The translations under genes and the position numbers were made by a program. Source: Lentinus brumalis (lineage: Eukaryota > Basidiomycota > Agaricomycetes > Polyporales > Polyporaceae). Taken from it: a stretch of DNA of 64,000 nucleotides. Shown one piece after another: positions 45,162-57,377 of this stretch. Under the pieces are notes generated by a model. That model made no database searches. It was not told where the DNA came from and worked only from the letters and a program-made list of their open reading frames with translations. The stretch spans positions 62,001 through 126,000 of the forward strand of contig MARA01000022.1 in the NCBI GenBank assembly GCA_001792895.1. Reading direction: 5' to 3'. Position 1 is the first letter of the stretch. Every line of letters begins with the position of its first letter.

Positions 45162-45975
45162 TCATGAGTCATCGTCGTCCGAATCATCCCTCGCTAACCG
45201 ACTGAGCGCCAAGCCATCGAAGGCACCTTTGAAGGAACGGGTCAGCACGCGGGCGAGAGTGCAAGCACAAACACACGTACGTCCAACAGAAGCACTATGC
45301 CGACCCCGGTATGCCGCCAGTGGGGACGACGGCGAGCCCGGAGCCGAAGAGACTGACGACAGGAAGGACGCGTCGGGGGAGGATGGAGGGATAGAATAGT
45401 TGATAATGCGGGAAGGTGTCGAGACAGGGGAGGGGACGTATGTGGAGAACGTCTTTTGCCGCTGAGGGCTCGACTGCGAGGCACACGCTTGAATGAACGA
45501 GAGAAGGAGCATTGAAATCGGACAAAGCACGCACTGTAGGTGTGAGGCCCTGCAGCCGCCACTGACGCGAGGGTGGCGAGAGAGGTGTCTTTGCTGGCGT
45601 CGCGGGAGACGGGGGAGGGGGCAGCGGTGCCCGGGGATACTTGAGAGCATATGAAGCTTGCAGCACATTCAGCGCGAACACGCCGAGCAAGAGCAGTTCT
45701 GCGGCCGCCCCGTCAGTACAGATGGACGGTAAAACAAGACTGTTCCACGCACCGACAGCACAAAGGTAATAGTATGGCGCGGAGACTGGTCTCCTCTGCC
45801 ACACCACGTCAAACGCGCGCCATAGTGAGGGTACAGGCAGGAGGTTGGATAGGATAGCCAGGCCCACGAGGCCTACGGAGTTCGTTCGAAGTCGGGCGAC
45901 CGCTTCGCTCCGTAGAGGCTTGAACCAGTCGAGGATTGACGTTGCGGTAGCTGTCGCTTTTCCTGGCAGAGGCAT
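45162..45975 (-). CDS. POM34-like nuclear pore membrane protein
   Basis: Exons (minus) are 45975-45753, 45698-45535, 45473-45281 and 45226-45162, giving 214 aa. Two hydrophobic segments (VGLVGLAILSNLLPVPSLW and, across the first intron, YYYLCAVELLLLGVFALNV) give a double-pass membrane protein. The following Pro-rich stretch and the segment SRIINYSIPPSSPDASF with LAAYRGRH match my recollection of fungal Pom34 homologues, which anchor the nuclear pore complex in the pore membrane with Pom152. The C-terminus is acidic (DDSDDDDS). An earlier in-frame ATG at 46020 would add 15 residues and is less likely. Confidence 0.65.
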
Positions 45976-46069
45976 GGCAGACGTGGTTGGCACAAGGTAG
46001 CAGAGGTTGGCAGAGATCAAGCCAGCACTGTGGTCGAAGTCGGTGTAGGAGTTGACTTCGTCGCGAGGT

Positions 46070-46380
46070 TCAAGGGAGTCGAGACGCCCAAACTTGTCGC
46101 AGTTGCCGCACGTGGTACGCGCAGATGAACCGAACCAGTCTGAACCAGTTCGGTGAAACGTCGAAAAGGACTCTGAACTTTGTACGAATGGTGTCTCTCG
46201 CTCTCATCCACATTCGATCGTCAAGCAAACTCTTGTAAGGTGGATGTTGGCACCTGGATTATTTCAAGCAGATTGAGCCAGTTGTTGACGGTGAAAATAA
46301 CGTACATACTGTAGGCGCTTGAAGTCCTCCGAGTCCATGGCAAGTCCATGGTCCAGCTTCTTCGCAAGTATGTCAGTCAT
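46070..46380 (-). CDS. Possible small 84-aa protein upstream of POM34-like gene
   Basis: Two exons (minus) join in phase: 46380-46310 (MTDILAKKLDHGLAMDSEDF..) and 46253-46070 (..YKSLLDDRMWMRARDTIRTK, VSPNWFRLVRFICAYHV). The intron is 56 nt with GTATGT and a CAG acceptor. The second exon is strongly basic and aromatic. No family is recognised. The gene ends 94 bases before the POM34-like start on the same strand, so it may be a short separate gene or a chance open chain. Confidence 0.3.
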
Positions 46381-49300
46381 CGTCTCTTGTGCGTTCCGAC
46401 CGCTCTGCCAGCCTCTGCGGGTTGACGTCCGTGGGCCTGGAGTTCACGTGTGAGCTCGCGCGGTGTTCATATCGACCGTATCAAACGACTTTCAATCTTC
46501 TGTTGCAGTCCCGGAGACCCCTGAGTTCGACTTGTCTCCCCTAAGGCAGTCGTTCATAGAGTTCGACAAACCCTAAGCATCCGGCGACCTACGGGGTTCC
46601 CGAGCTGCCTGGCAAGCCACGGAACAAGCAGTCGAATTTTCGGGAGCAATCTGGATTCTGAATGCACACCGCCTTGACACCGCGCGCGATGGTTTATCCA
46701 TGACATTGACAGTGGCCCACAAACATTTACCCGGAAGGCTTGGACATGGCGGTGAGTGCTCATATGAACTCCCGTATCCCCTCGAATATATCCCCCGTGC
46801 TGCCGCTAACTTCTCCTCTTCCTTCGTTATCTCCCGATGCCATGTCTCTGCTACCCGTTCTTCTCTGCATGCCTGTATGCCTCACGATGTCACTGACTTG
46901 GTCCCTGCGGCGCACGGCGTCTTGCGTCATTCAACGCCCTCGCACCGGTCTTCCTACGTTCCAGGGATCCTTCTGACGACTTCTCGCAGAGAGTCATCCG
47001 CTACGTCTTGTTGACTTCACTTTTTAAAGTTCGACTGTCGCCGTTGCTGTCCTCGGAAGGCCGATCGCCATACTCAGACAAGGGAGTCATCTCAACTGCA
47101 CCCGGTCCCGCACGAGAGTAATAGTGTCTTCAGGTGAGAAGGGTACCTGCACCTTCTTCCGCTCTGCACGGCCATCTTACGTCTATCGATCCAGTTGGTC
47201 GTAACCTCTGGCGCTCTCGTCCCTTCGTATCCAGGCACCTCCACCACGTTCATTGTACGTCTTCGTCTCTGCGCGGCACCGAAGTTACTCGCTCTGTCGG
47301 ATAGGCACTGCAACCCGTCAATCCTGCCGACGTCGACACTCGCTGGACATCGCTTGGCGCGTCCTCGACGGGAGAAGCAGGACGTGTGTGCCAAGGGGCC
47401 GGAGACCAGGGCTGCCCCGTTCCTCGTACGTGTATACCGTGACGTCTCTTCTCTCTGGTCCCGGCACGCGATGTCTACCCTCGTGCTCGTACGACACCGC
47501 TACCCCCTCACCATCGTCGGATGCAACACCGTTACGCGCTCCCCCATCGGACGCACACCAGCCCGCTCGAAACCTTGTGTCCTTCCATTGCGCAGCAGCG
47601 GTCCATGCCTCGGGAGCTCGCCCCGGAGGCCGTGCTCGTTTTCTTCCTCGCGCCTTCTTTCTCGGTTCGAGCTGTGTCTATTCCCGCTATGTACATATTG
47701 CTGCACCACCCGACCTCCACGTCCACGTCGGCGCGTCGCTTGCCCCGTCCTTCGCGAAGATTTCTTCTCTTCGTTGCGTGCCATGACGAGAAGGGGCCTG
47801 TGCCGCAAATTTGCGTCCTTGTCTCGACGAACTTTGTTTGAATTTTGGGGGTCAGGTGTGTTTTGGCAATGTGCCCACTGCCTCCTCGTGCCCACAGCGC
47901 TCCGCACCGAAAAACTTTTACAGGTCGGACAAGGCCGCAGAAAATTCCTCGCCGTTCCTCGTGTCTGTCGCACCTTGTCATTGGGTGTACCTGCGCGTGC
48001 CAGAAGGAGGACCCCGCCGCTAGCTCGATGCAGACGGTCGCGTGCTGCGGCCGCATCCTCCTCGCGTCTCCTCGCTCCCCCCGGGTAAAATTTGTCGGCC
48101 CCCTCATCACAAAGTTACCGATACAGTGGGGTCGCGTGCGACACGGAAATGAGACGGGATTTGTGGACGCTGGACGCCGCCGGGTTGACCGTATGGGGCT
48201 TCGCCGGCGGACGAGCCGTCGAGGATTCCGGAGGCGAACACCCAGCGGTCCAGGGCTGCCTCCCCAATGCGAATACATCCGCGGCGCACTTGGTCTTGGC
48301 GACTTAACCAGCCAGGGACAAATGGGCATGAGCCTCGACCTGTCGCGCTATTCGCACCGGTGCGTTTCCCTCCGTGACCGAAGGCAGCGTGCGCACTGCG
48401 CCGTGGCACTGGTGGCTGAGGATGGTTTGGGAGCAGGGATCGACGGTCGAAACTGGAAGCTCGTCCATCAGACTTCAGTGCTGGCACATCACCGTCACAG
48501 ACGACTGCTTCGTGCACACTGTAGTATGCACTGCTGACCTTGGCACGCGACTTTCTGGTCCCTGCACTAGCTCGCCGCTTCGTGTTGACAGATTGCATCT
48601 GTAGCGAACGACGAGCAAATTGTCAGAAGAGCCTGAAGAGGTCAGAAGACGCAAGCGCAAGCGCGGCAGCCATGCGTGCAATGCGGCTAGCAGCCTGCGC
48701 TTCAGCTGCAGGTTCGCGGTTCTCTCAGCGTGGCCGATCGAGGAGGAGTTGCTGTCCGACTATCTGTCCGTCAATATTATGTGAGCGTGTATCGGCTTAT
48801 GACACAGACAGTCCGCAGTCTAACGTACCGATTGGGGCTTCCGGATTGCTAGAGTTGTCTCAACCGCACTGGAAGTGTCCGGACTGAACGAGCACGGTCG
48901 CCGACGTCCTCGGACATCTGTCGGACATCCTTTCTGCTGTGGTTTACGAAGCCTGTCTAACTCCGAGCTCCTCCCGCCAGCGCCCGCTCACTTTTTCACG
49001 AAGACTCCCTGAGTCCGACTGCGGAAAAACTTGCGAGATGAAATCAATGTCGCAAGTACTGCCCCGATGCAGTTTTTGCGCATGCGCGAAGATTTTTCTC
49101 GACCCCTCGGAGAGAGCAGAACGCAGCTGCCGAAGTGGATCTCACCAACTCTCGCGATTGAATTGGGACGCGCCACGAGGGCCCCGCACGCGTGCCAATT
49201 GAGCGGATCCTGCGCACTGCATCGGCGTTCCCCGGACGCCAGACATTTCGGTGACAATTCTCGACTTCGCTGCCCTGTCAGGCCTGCAGGCGGTGCACTG

Positions 49301-52300
49301 CCAACTCTATTCAGTTGCAGTACGTACGTACGTACCTGACTCGTTATGACGATACCCATGCTGCTCCTGATGACGGTGCCCGAATCATGCATGGTCGAGA
49401 CTCGCGCATGCGTCGTGGCACAACAGGAGTCCCAGGGGACCCAGGGAGCAACTCCCGACGTCGGAGCCACTGGACGACCGACATTCGAACTTGGTAAGCT
49501 CGACAGCTTCGTATTTTGTGACTAAGATGTGACCTGGCAGGTCCCCGGGATGACCGATGCGTCCGAGATGCTTGGTGTGCGGGCCCCGGGCGGTTTCGGG
49601 ACTCGGGGATTCCGCAGCACCTCTTCCTCGCGCGCCGACCCCCAATGCGTCTCATCCCGCCAGTCGTGGCGGCGGGTGCACCCGCGTCGGGGGCGGCGGG
49701 GGCTCGTCTGTCGTCATGCCGCACGTCACGCTGCCGCACCCGGCGGGGGCCGCGGACACCAAATTCGAATAATGATACCTGATCGGGGCACGCGCGCACA
49801 TCGATCGCGCGCGCCTTCCATGGAAGCGAGGGCGCGTTCGGCGTGGGCATCGCAGCGAGAATCAAGATCAGTGGTTTTCGCAAGGCACGCACGCTGCCGT
49901 CGCGTCGTCGCGTCGGCTGCTTCCGTGCGCGGTCGCCTCAGAGTCTGCGCGAGGACTTCGGGCTGCGCTTGCCATGACGCAGCGGGCATGCCAGACACGG
50001 CGATCCGCGGAGCTGAGTACAGTATGTACGCGACTCTGAGCTTCTGACTTGGTGCGTGGAACTGTCAGATCTGAGTCCTGGCTGCGTCGACGGTCGGGGA
50101 CTGGCTCGCTGCACCTAAATAAAATCCACATTGTCGGGGTGCGATCGATCTCGCCTGGAACCCAGACGCGACGCGTGCCGCCACGAGCCTGCTGCAGCCT
50201 GCCTCGAGTCCTGCCTCCTGCTGCCTGCGCCACGACGCCGCACCGCTACAGAGGTACCGGTGGCCGAGCATGACCGCGTATCCTGCTGAAACGGCGAGAT
50301 CGCTCCTTGCTCCTTGCCACCGTAGGGGGTCGTGCAACGTCGCCAATGAGTCAGGACTAGACTATGGCATTGCTATTTGCAGTACTTACATATGTACTGC
50401 AGTACACTGTACTTTGTCTCCGCCTGTACAGGGGACTGGCCTTTGAAAGTATGGTTGACCGTCGCGCCGACGCTTGTGGCTGGTCAACCGGTCACGACCT
50501 CTTGGTCCGCGACGCGCCGAGCTGTCTCATCGGGCTGACAGTGACATGTGCCGCTGCCTGCGTGCGGCGTGCGCCATGCAATGTATCGCCATCGCCATCG
50601 CCACCGTGCACGGGGGCCGTCGAGGCGGCGGCGGGAGCATTCGGTAGCCACATGTGTTGCTTCTGGATCTGAAGGTCGTCCGTACTCGGTAGACTCGCTC
50701 GCTGACAGTGACAGTGAGAAAAAAAGAAATGTTCGAAGGTCGACCGGTGCGCAGTCGAGACGTTCCCAACCGCTCGTGTGACCAGGGCCAAGAGACTGAG
50801 GATGTGCACGACGCACGACGCACGACGCACGTATGTCTGGTCGAAGGCATTGCAATTTGCTGCCTCCTGGGGTTAGGCTGGATGGCAGAGATCAGGAGGA
50901 CGCGAGTTATCAGATAAGGACTAGTTACGATGTCCTTACGTACCTTCGCGTGGGTTACTGGCCGGGTGCCCTCTTGTCCTGCGTCCTGCATATGTAGCTA
51001 GAAGTCCAGGTGCTCACTTAGTCGAGTGTCTAATTTTACTACGAGGCTGACATAGAAAGCCAAGCTTGCTGTATGTACCTGCAGAGGAGCAGGCAGCGGG
51101 ACTCGAGGCAGCAAGAGTGCAGGCATCCAGAGGCTGTGCCGCCATCAGGGTCGCAACGCCATATCGGGCTTGCCGAGGACGCTCGAGAAGACGGCATCGG
51201 AGAGTCCGAATGGGGTTCATATCCGCGGTGTGGGGTTGTACATGTCCGACAGGCTCGGTTCCTCGCAAACCTTCGCATTGGCCAAGATTTGGGCTGGATC
51301 TGCCCAGATGGTGCTGGGAGATGCACGGGCGATGGCTGTACGTGCAAGCTAACATAAACTACAGTACAGGGCGCGGTTCGATGCATGCACTCTACAGTGC
51401 GGCATGCGTGCGGGGACAGGGAGACTTGAAGCTGCAAGGGCGACGTCGGTGGCGCAGCAGGAAGCACCGGCCCGACCTTCCTGGACGACGGCGGGCGGGG
51501 ACGAGTGGGCCCGCCGCGCAACCCCGCCCGGCCTCAGTCAGCACGATGTGCCCTGCACCGGCGGTAGGAGCCTGTTATAGCGCATCCGGTGCGCTTTGTC
51601 AATGGTGTTTGTGCGTCGGCCGAGGGCGAGGGGAGCGGAGGGGGGCGGGCGTTAGTGCAGTTTCAAGGAGTGCGCACCATGCGTGTGTCGCGATTATCGC
51701 GATCTTCTGGGCTGGCGGGAGGCGAGATTTGGGGCGATCGTGCATCTGGTGCTACTCCAAAGGACGCAAATGGCACGCTTACTTTGCGAGCGGTCCGGAC
51801 AAGCCCGAGCGTGGGGCGTCGCGGGAGAAACGGTGGTGAATGCAGATTCGAGGGTGGGGTCGGGGGTACGCTGGCTGCGAGAAGTTTGCGAGCGGGCGTG
51901 CAAATTTCTGAATTGGCCTTGGAGCGCAGCTGGGGAGGGTTCAGAGGGAGGCGGCGGGATGGAGAGAGCGAGAAAGAAGGAGAAGGCGGCCTGGGAAGAA
52001 ACGGCCGAAGAGAGGGGAGCACGTGCGCGTAGGTTTGCGAGAGTCAGCGAGGGCATGTTGAGGACGACGATTGCGCACTGGCCATGGCGGCCTCCCTCCG
52101 AACGCTGCCATACTGCTGCCTGCGGGACCCACGAGCTTGGACGACGTTATTAGCGCGGACGGAAGCAGGAGCGTGCGCAGCAGCCGGGGCGCGCGAGATC
52201 TGCGATCGCGATTGCGGAACCGAGGGGAGTGACGGGTTGGAGGGGACGGTGTCAGTGGGCAGCAGCTCAGGCAGCGAGAGCCACGTCGGACGTCGACCGG

Positions 52301-52569
52301 TGAGTGCGTGCCGCCCAGCCCCTGCCTGCCCTGCCAGACCCCGGAACCCGTAAAATTTCGTCCCGCCGCGGTGTGCGACGCTTCGAGGACATCTCCTTTT
52401 CTGTCCGGTGAGCCTCCGAGTCCTCGATCTCCCGCTGCCACCCAATCTGACAAGACGCCCGCTATTACTTCTCCCTCCCCGCGCCTCGTCTCCTCTTCCT
52501 CTCTCGCCGTCTGCTCTACCGTACCTGCGCCGCATAATTCTTACACCCTTCGCTACCGCTCCCCGCATA
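46381..52569. other. About 6.2 kb GC-rich stretch without a supported gene
   Basis: Long open frames exist on both strands (for example 47195-48088 and 47532-48329), but they are rich in Arg, Ser, Pro and Cys, overlap each other in opposite directions and show no domain. Some intron-like pairs occur (for example GTAAGC..GGCAG at 49494-49540). Possible contents are the long 5' leader of the transcription factor, non-coding RNAs or decayed elements. None can be named. Confidence 0.45.
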
Positions 52570-55500
52570 ATGACCTACTCGCCCACCCACCCCGCCCCCT
52601 ACTCGTCCTACCCCATCCGCTATGCCTTCTCCAGCCAGCACCCCCCACAGCAGCAGCACACCCCGCAACCACCGCCCAACCCCCCGCCCACTCCAGCCAG
52701 CACTCCTCGCAACATCCCCCGACACACTACCCGAAGCCATCCTACCCGCATCTCCACCATCCGCAGATCCCCATCAAGGTCGAGGAGTCCGCAGACCTCC
52801 CCCCCGTATCCTCCCTAACCTCCTACGATCACCACCACGTAAAATCATCCTCCTCCTCCCAGCTCCCGCTATTCCGCTTCGGCGCGGACTTCTCCCAGAG
52901 TGCTTCCCCGTCCGCCCCCTCCACCCCCTTCACATTCATGTCCCACCAGACCTGGCCCCCTCCTCCTCCTCCGCCTCCACCTCCTACGCCCACTCCCAGC
53001 AGTCCTACCCCGGCGTCGACCGCTACCCGATCCCGTCCCCGGTCTCCCCGGTCAACGGACAGAGCCACCAGCACGCGCTCACGCTCGCAGAGGAGTACGA
53101 GGATGAGGGCGGCGACGAGCTCGGCGACCTCCCCAACAGCGGATTGGGCGGCATGGGCCTCGCCTCCTACCCCGGCAGCGGAGGCAGCAAGGGCAGCAGC
53201 GCCGCGGACAAGCAGATCCGCCGGCGCAGCAGCAAGGCTTGCGACCAGTGCCGGAAGAGCAAGTGCAAGTGCGAGCGGAGCAGCCCCCAAGAGCCCTGTC
53301 GGAACTGTGTCATGCTCGGAACCCGTGAGTGTCTTCTGTCTGTTCTTTCGCGTGCGCGCTTGTCCTCGGCTCGGCATCCGCCCTGTCTGTACGTCCAGCG
53401 CGTAACTCGAGACGCGACCCTGCGCACGCGGTACGCCCCTTGTCTCCATTCTTACACGTCTTGTTGCGACGTCCCGGTTATTGACTGCCGTATGGAACAG
53501 AATGCACCTTCCTCGGCCCATCACGTAAACGCGGGCCGCCCAAAGGCTACATCGACGCGATTGAGGCGCGGCTGCACCAGACCGAGGCCCTCATCGGCAT
53601 CTTGCTCAGCAGCAAAGACAGTCGGGCGAAGGGCGTGTTGGAGGACCTCGCAGAGGTGAGTCGCGATTTTTTGGCTGCCTCGTTTGGTGGGTTCCAAGGT
53701 AGGTCGGCTAGCGTCACACGGAGCACGCTATGACGCGTTCTGGCAGCAGTTGCCTCGTCGGACCCGTTTATGCACCGCCCCCCAGGCTCGGGCTATCTTC
53801 GGACGCGTACATATGCAGAGATCGCCCGCATACACCCACCCAGACGCACCTATTCGGCGCATATACCTGCCCAGTCGATCCGCAGAGTTTGCTCACGGCA
53901 CCATCATAGGACCCGCTCGCGAAGGAGATCATCAACCGTGTAGACAACTCGCCATACGGATACAAGGGCCGCAGCCGCGGCGCAGAGGCCCCGACCAGCC
54001 GCGCCCGCGCGCCCCCAGAGCAGCGCGACGGGGAGAGCAATGCCGTGCACGCCACGCAGTAAGTGTGTTTCACCCGTCCGAGAGTGCGTGGATCGAGCTC
54101 ACGTCCGCCGGAACCCGGAACCTGAAACAGCCCGTCGAACGAGTGGCAGGACCAGGTGATCAAGCGGCTGAACTCGGTCGCGGCGGCGCGCAACACGCTG
54201 CTCCCGGACGACCAGGTCGCGTCGCGCTTACCAGCAACAGAAGAAGGTGAGGACGAGCCGGCGTCGGCGTCGGCGTCGCGCCCGTCTACGACGTCCAAGT
54301 CTGCGAGCCGGGGGAAGAGCGACGGGGACTCGAGACGACAGCGCCGGCGGCTGGACGAGCCGATCGAGCTGGGCGATCTTGCGCACCCGTCGCCCTCGTC
54401 GACGTCGTCGCGCTCGCCGCAGCGCAGACAGGACGTGGACGAGAGCATGGAGGAGACGACGGAGAGCGGGGAGGACGAGATTGCGGTGGCGATCGGGCAG
54501 CTGAGCATCAACGAGGACGAGCAGGTGCGGTACCACGGGAAGATGAGTGGGCTGCATCTGCTGGGCGTGAAGGAGAGGCAGGACGGCCGGGGCGCTGGTG
54601 GTATCTGGTGCGTCTTCCTCACATTTTTTCTGAGGTTTGTAGGCTGATTGAAGGCGTTTCTGCGCATATAGGCGGTTCCCGAAAGCGAGAGTATGGCCTC
54701 CGCTGCCCCCGGCTGCCCGGAACAGCCAGCGCCGCCAGTCCGACGAGTTTGTCCCTCGACTGCCCGATCTTAGCACCCAGGAGCTGCTCCTGGAGCTCTA
54801 CTTCACGTACGTGCACCCGGTGCTTCCTATCGTACACAAGCCCAGCTTCATGGACGACTGGCGCAAAGGGTGAGTGTATATATTCACTTTCACCGCACGA
54901 CATCGGATAACGAACCGGGAACTTGCACAGCAACCTGTCTACGGACTCGCCGTACTCGGGAGAGTCTGGCTACTCGGACGCCGCCTCGCCCATCTCCTCA
55001 TCCTCGCCCCTCGGTCCAAGAAGACGACGCGTGCCCACCCTCCTCCTGCTCGCCATGTTCTCCCTCGCTGCCCGGTACTCGTCCAGCACCGCCGACGTCC
55101 CGCCGCCAGAAGACGGCACGATGTGGACGGCCGGCGACGACTACATGGAAGACGCCAAGGTCATCCTCGACCGCACGTACGCGCAGAGCCGGCCGAGCAC
55201 CTGCCAGTCGCTCCTCCTGCTCGGGTACCGCGAGATCGGGATCGGGGCGATGGCGCAGGCGTGGCTGTACATCGGGATGGCGGTGCGCATGGCGCAGGAC
55301 CTGGGGCTGCACAAGAGCGCGGAGAAGTGGACGTCCGTCGGGCGCTCGCTGTTCAGCAAGGCGGAGCTGCAGGAGCGGCGGCGGATCTGGTACGGGTGCG
55401 TGGTGATGGACAAGTATGTGTGCACGTATATTGGGCGGCCGGTCGCGATCTGCGAGCGCGACTTTGACACGGAGCTGCCGGCGGTGGAGCAGGGGGAGGA

Positions 55501-57377
55501 TGGGGAGATGTGGATGCCGCATGCGGCGCCGAGCGTGGACGCGACGGAGGGGAGCCTGCCGGAGTATGCGCCCGTCCCAGGGCGTGTGCTTTCGTGCTTC
55601 AACGAGTCGGCGAAGCTCTGTGAGTGTTTTCTTCCTTGTGCGCGGTCGTTGTGAGGAGCGTATGCTGATTATGGCCCTAGCTATCGTCATCAGCGAGATC
55701 TGCCAGGCCATCTACTCCATACGGCCCTCGCCGAACCGTCCTGGCGAGCTTGCGCGGCTGGACAGCCAGCTCACGAAGTGGCTGCTCGAGCTGCCCGAGC
55801 CGTTGCGCTACGATCCTGCGTCGCCCAAGAACCCGCCGCCGCCACCGCACATATTGACGCTGCACATGCAGTACTGGTGCACCGTGCTCCTCCTGCACCG
55901 ACCGTTGTAAGTCCCCTCTTTCAATTTTTGGCTGCTTCCCCGCCCTGATTCATGATTCCTGATCGCCATGCCAGCATCCGCCATATCCCGGACTCGAGCA
56001 AGACGTAAGTGATCGTTCATTACCTGTCCTGTGTGGCAGAGCGGATTTACCAGACGCACGACTGACGGGTTTCGGTCTCGCAGGCAATCGCCGAGTGCTT
56101 CGTCTGCGAAGGACGCGGACATTCGTGCCAAATCACGTCAACACTACGACATGTGCGTGCAGGCCGCCAACCACATCACGTCTATCGGTGCGCACCTCCC
56201 GACACGTCCTTGGATTTCTAACATTCACTGACGACACGCGCAGTGTCCGTGTACTGCGAGCACTTCTGCATCAGCCGCGCGTCGGTGTTCTTGTGCTACT
56301 ACGTGTTCACCGCTGCCATCATGCACGTCGCGACCCGTAAGTTCCCGGACCGCGTTATCAGAGTTCCAGATGGACAATGTTCTCACGAGTCTTCCTTCTT
56401 TCTTTCTTGCTTTCGTTCCAGTCCGCACGTACTCGGACGACCCGCAGGCACAGAGGGGCCTCGAGAAGGTCATGGACGTCCTGAAGCGGATGAGCGTCGT
56501 CTGGCCGAGCGCGTGGCGCGCCCTGGAGCTCCTGACGGGCGCGAAGGCCCAGCTGGAGCGGCCGCCGTCGGAGGTCCCTGCGCTGCGCAGCGCGGGGTCG
56601 GAGCCCAGGAACAAGCGCGCTGCGGAGGATCCTGCCGACCGGGAGGATCTGGACGGGGACGGGGACGTGGACGTGGACGTGGATGTGCCAGACGTGACGG
56701 TCGCAAACCGGACGCGGATGGTCGCATCGGACTCGCAGCCCGTGTATCGCCAGCAGCCGCCGCCACAGCAGCAACAGCAACAGCAGAGCTACGCCCCGGT
56801 CGTCCCGCAGACGCAGGCGAGCCCGACGCCGAGCCAGCAACAGCAGCAGCAGCAACACAGCTACGCGCTGAGCATGGACGCGATGTCGCAAGGGAGCTCG
56901 TCGTCCGGATACCTGCAGTCGAACTACGACCGGTGGCCGACGCCCTCCGCGGAGTCGAGCCTGTCGAGCTACGGGGGCGGGAGCCTGTCGACGTCGGTGC
57001 TCCCGCAGCAGTACAGCACGGGGCTCGTGGACTCTGCTGGCCTGGGCCGGAGCGCGGAGCGGGGGAGCGGCGGGCACGGGCACGGGCACGGGCACGGGCA
57101 GCGGTTCCCGGCGTTCTGGAACGACTACTCGGCGCTGGGCCAGATGGAGACGACGTATGGGGTGCCGGTCATGGGCGAGATGGGGCAGGCGGGGCATGCG
57201 CATGCGCATGCGCATGCGGCGGGCGACCACTCGGCGCACGCGCATCCGCACCATCCGCATGGGAGCATGTATGTGCAGGACCAGTACTCGATGTTTGGTG
57301 AGTCTTTTTGTCGATGCGTCTCCGGACCGGTCGGTTGCTGACTGCGTTTAGGAAATATGCCCCCGTCGAGCCAGTGA
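52570..57377 (+). CDS. Zn2Cys6 fungal transcription factor (XlnR-like layout), N-terminus needs two frame changes
   Basis: Nuclear DNA-binding regulator. Exons are 52570-53324, 53501-53655, 53910-54058, 54131-54607, 54672-54869, 54931-55619, 55681-55906, 55975-56004, 56084-56187, 56244-56336, 56422-57297 and 57352-57377. The zinc cluster (CDQCRKSKCKCERSS.., final Cys after the first intron) is followed by GPPKGYIDAIEARLHQTEAL, a dimerisation-type helix. The fungal-specific domain spans exons 5-10 (LYFTYVHPVLPIVHKPSF, GMAVRMAQDLGLHKSAEKW, RRRIWYGCVVMDKYVCTYIG). The C-terminus has Gln, His-Gly and His-Ala runs. In exon 1 the plausible protein moves through three frames: MTYSPTHPAPYSSYP, then PQIPIKVEESADLPPV, then SSSSASTSYAHSQQSY. 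One extra C at each of two C-runs would join them into about 1259 aa. Otherwise translation may start at 52622. Confidence 0.8.

Noticed and set aside
47195..48088. 297-codon frame on the plus strand
   Set aside because: Composition-driven (Arg/Ser/Leu/Cys), overlapped by an equally long opposite-strand frame, no domain and no neighbour logic.
52308..53405. 365-codon frame over the transcription factor start
   Set aside because: Only its middle part (YPKPSYPHLHH to FMSHQTW) looks like protein; the rest is a shadow of the zinc-cluster frame. Treated as part of the frame-change problem.
56358..57260. 300-codon antisense frame opposite the transcription factor C-terminus
   Set aside because: Mirror of low-complexity Gln/His/Gly coding sequence; no independent evidence.
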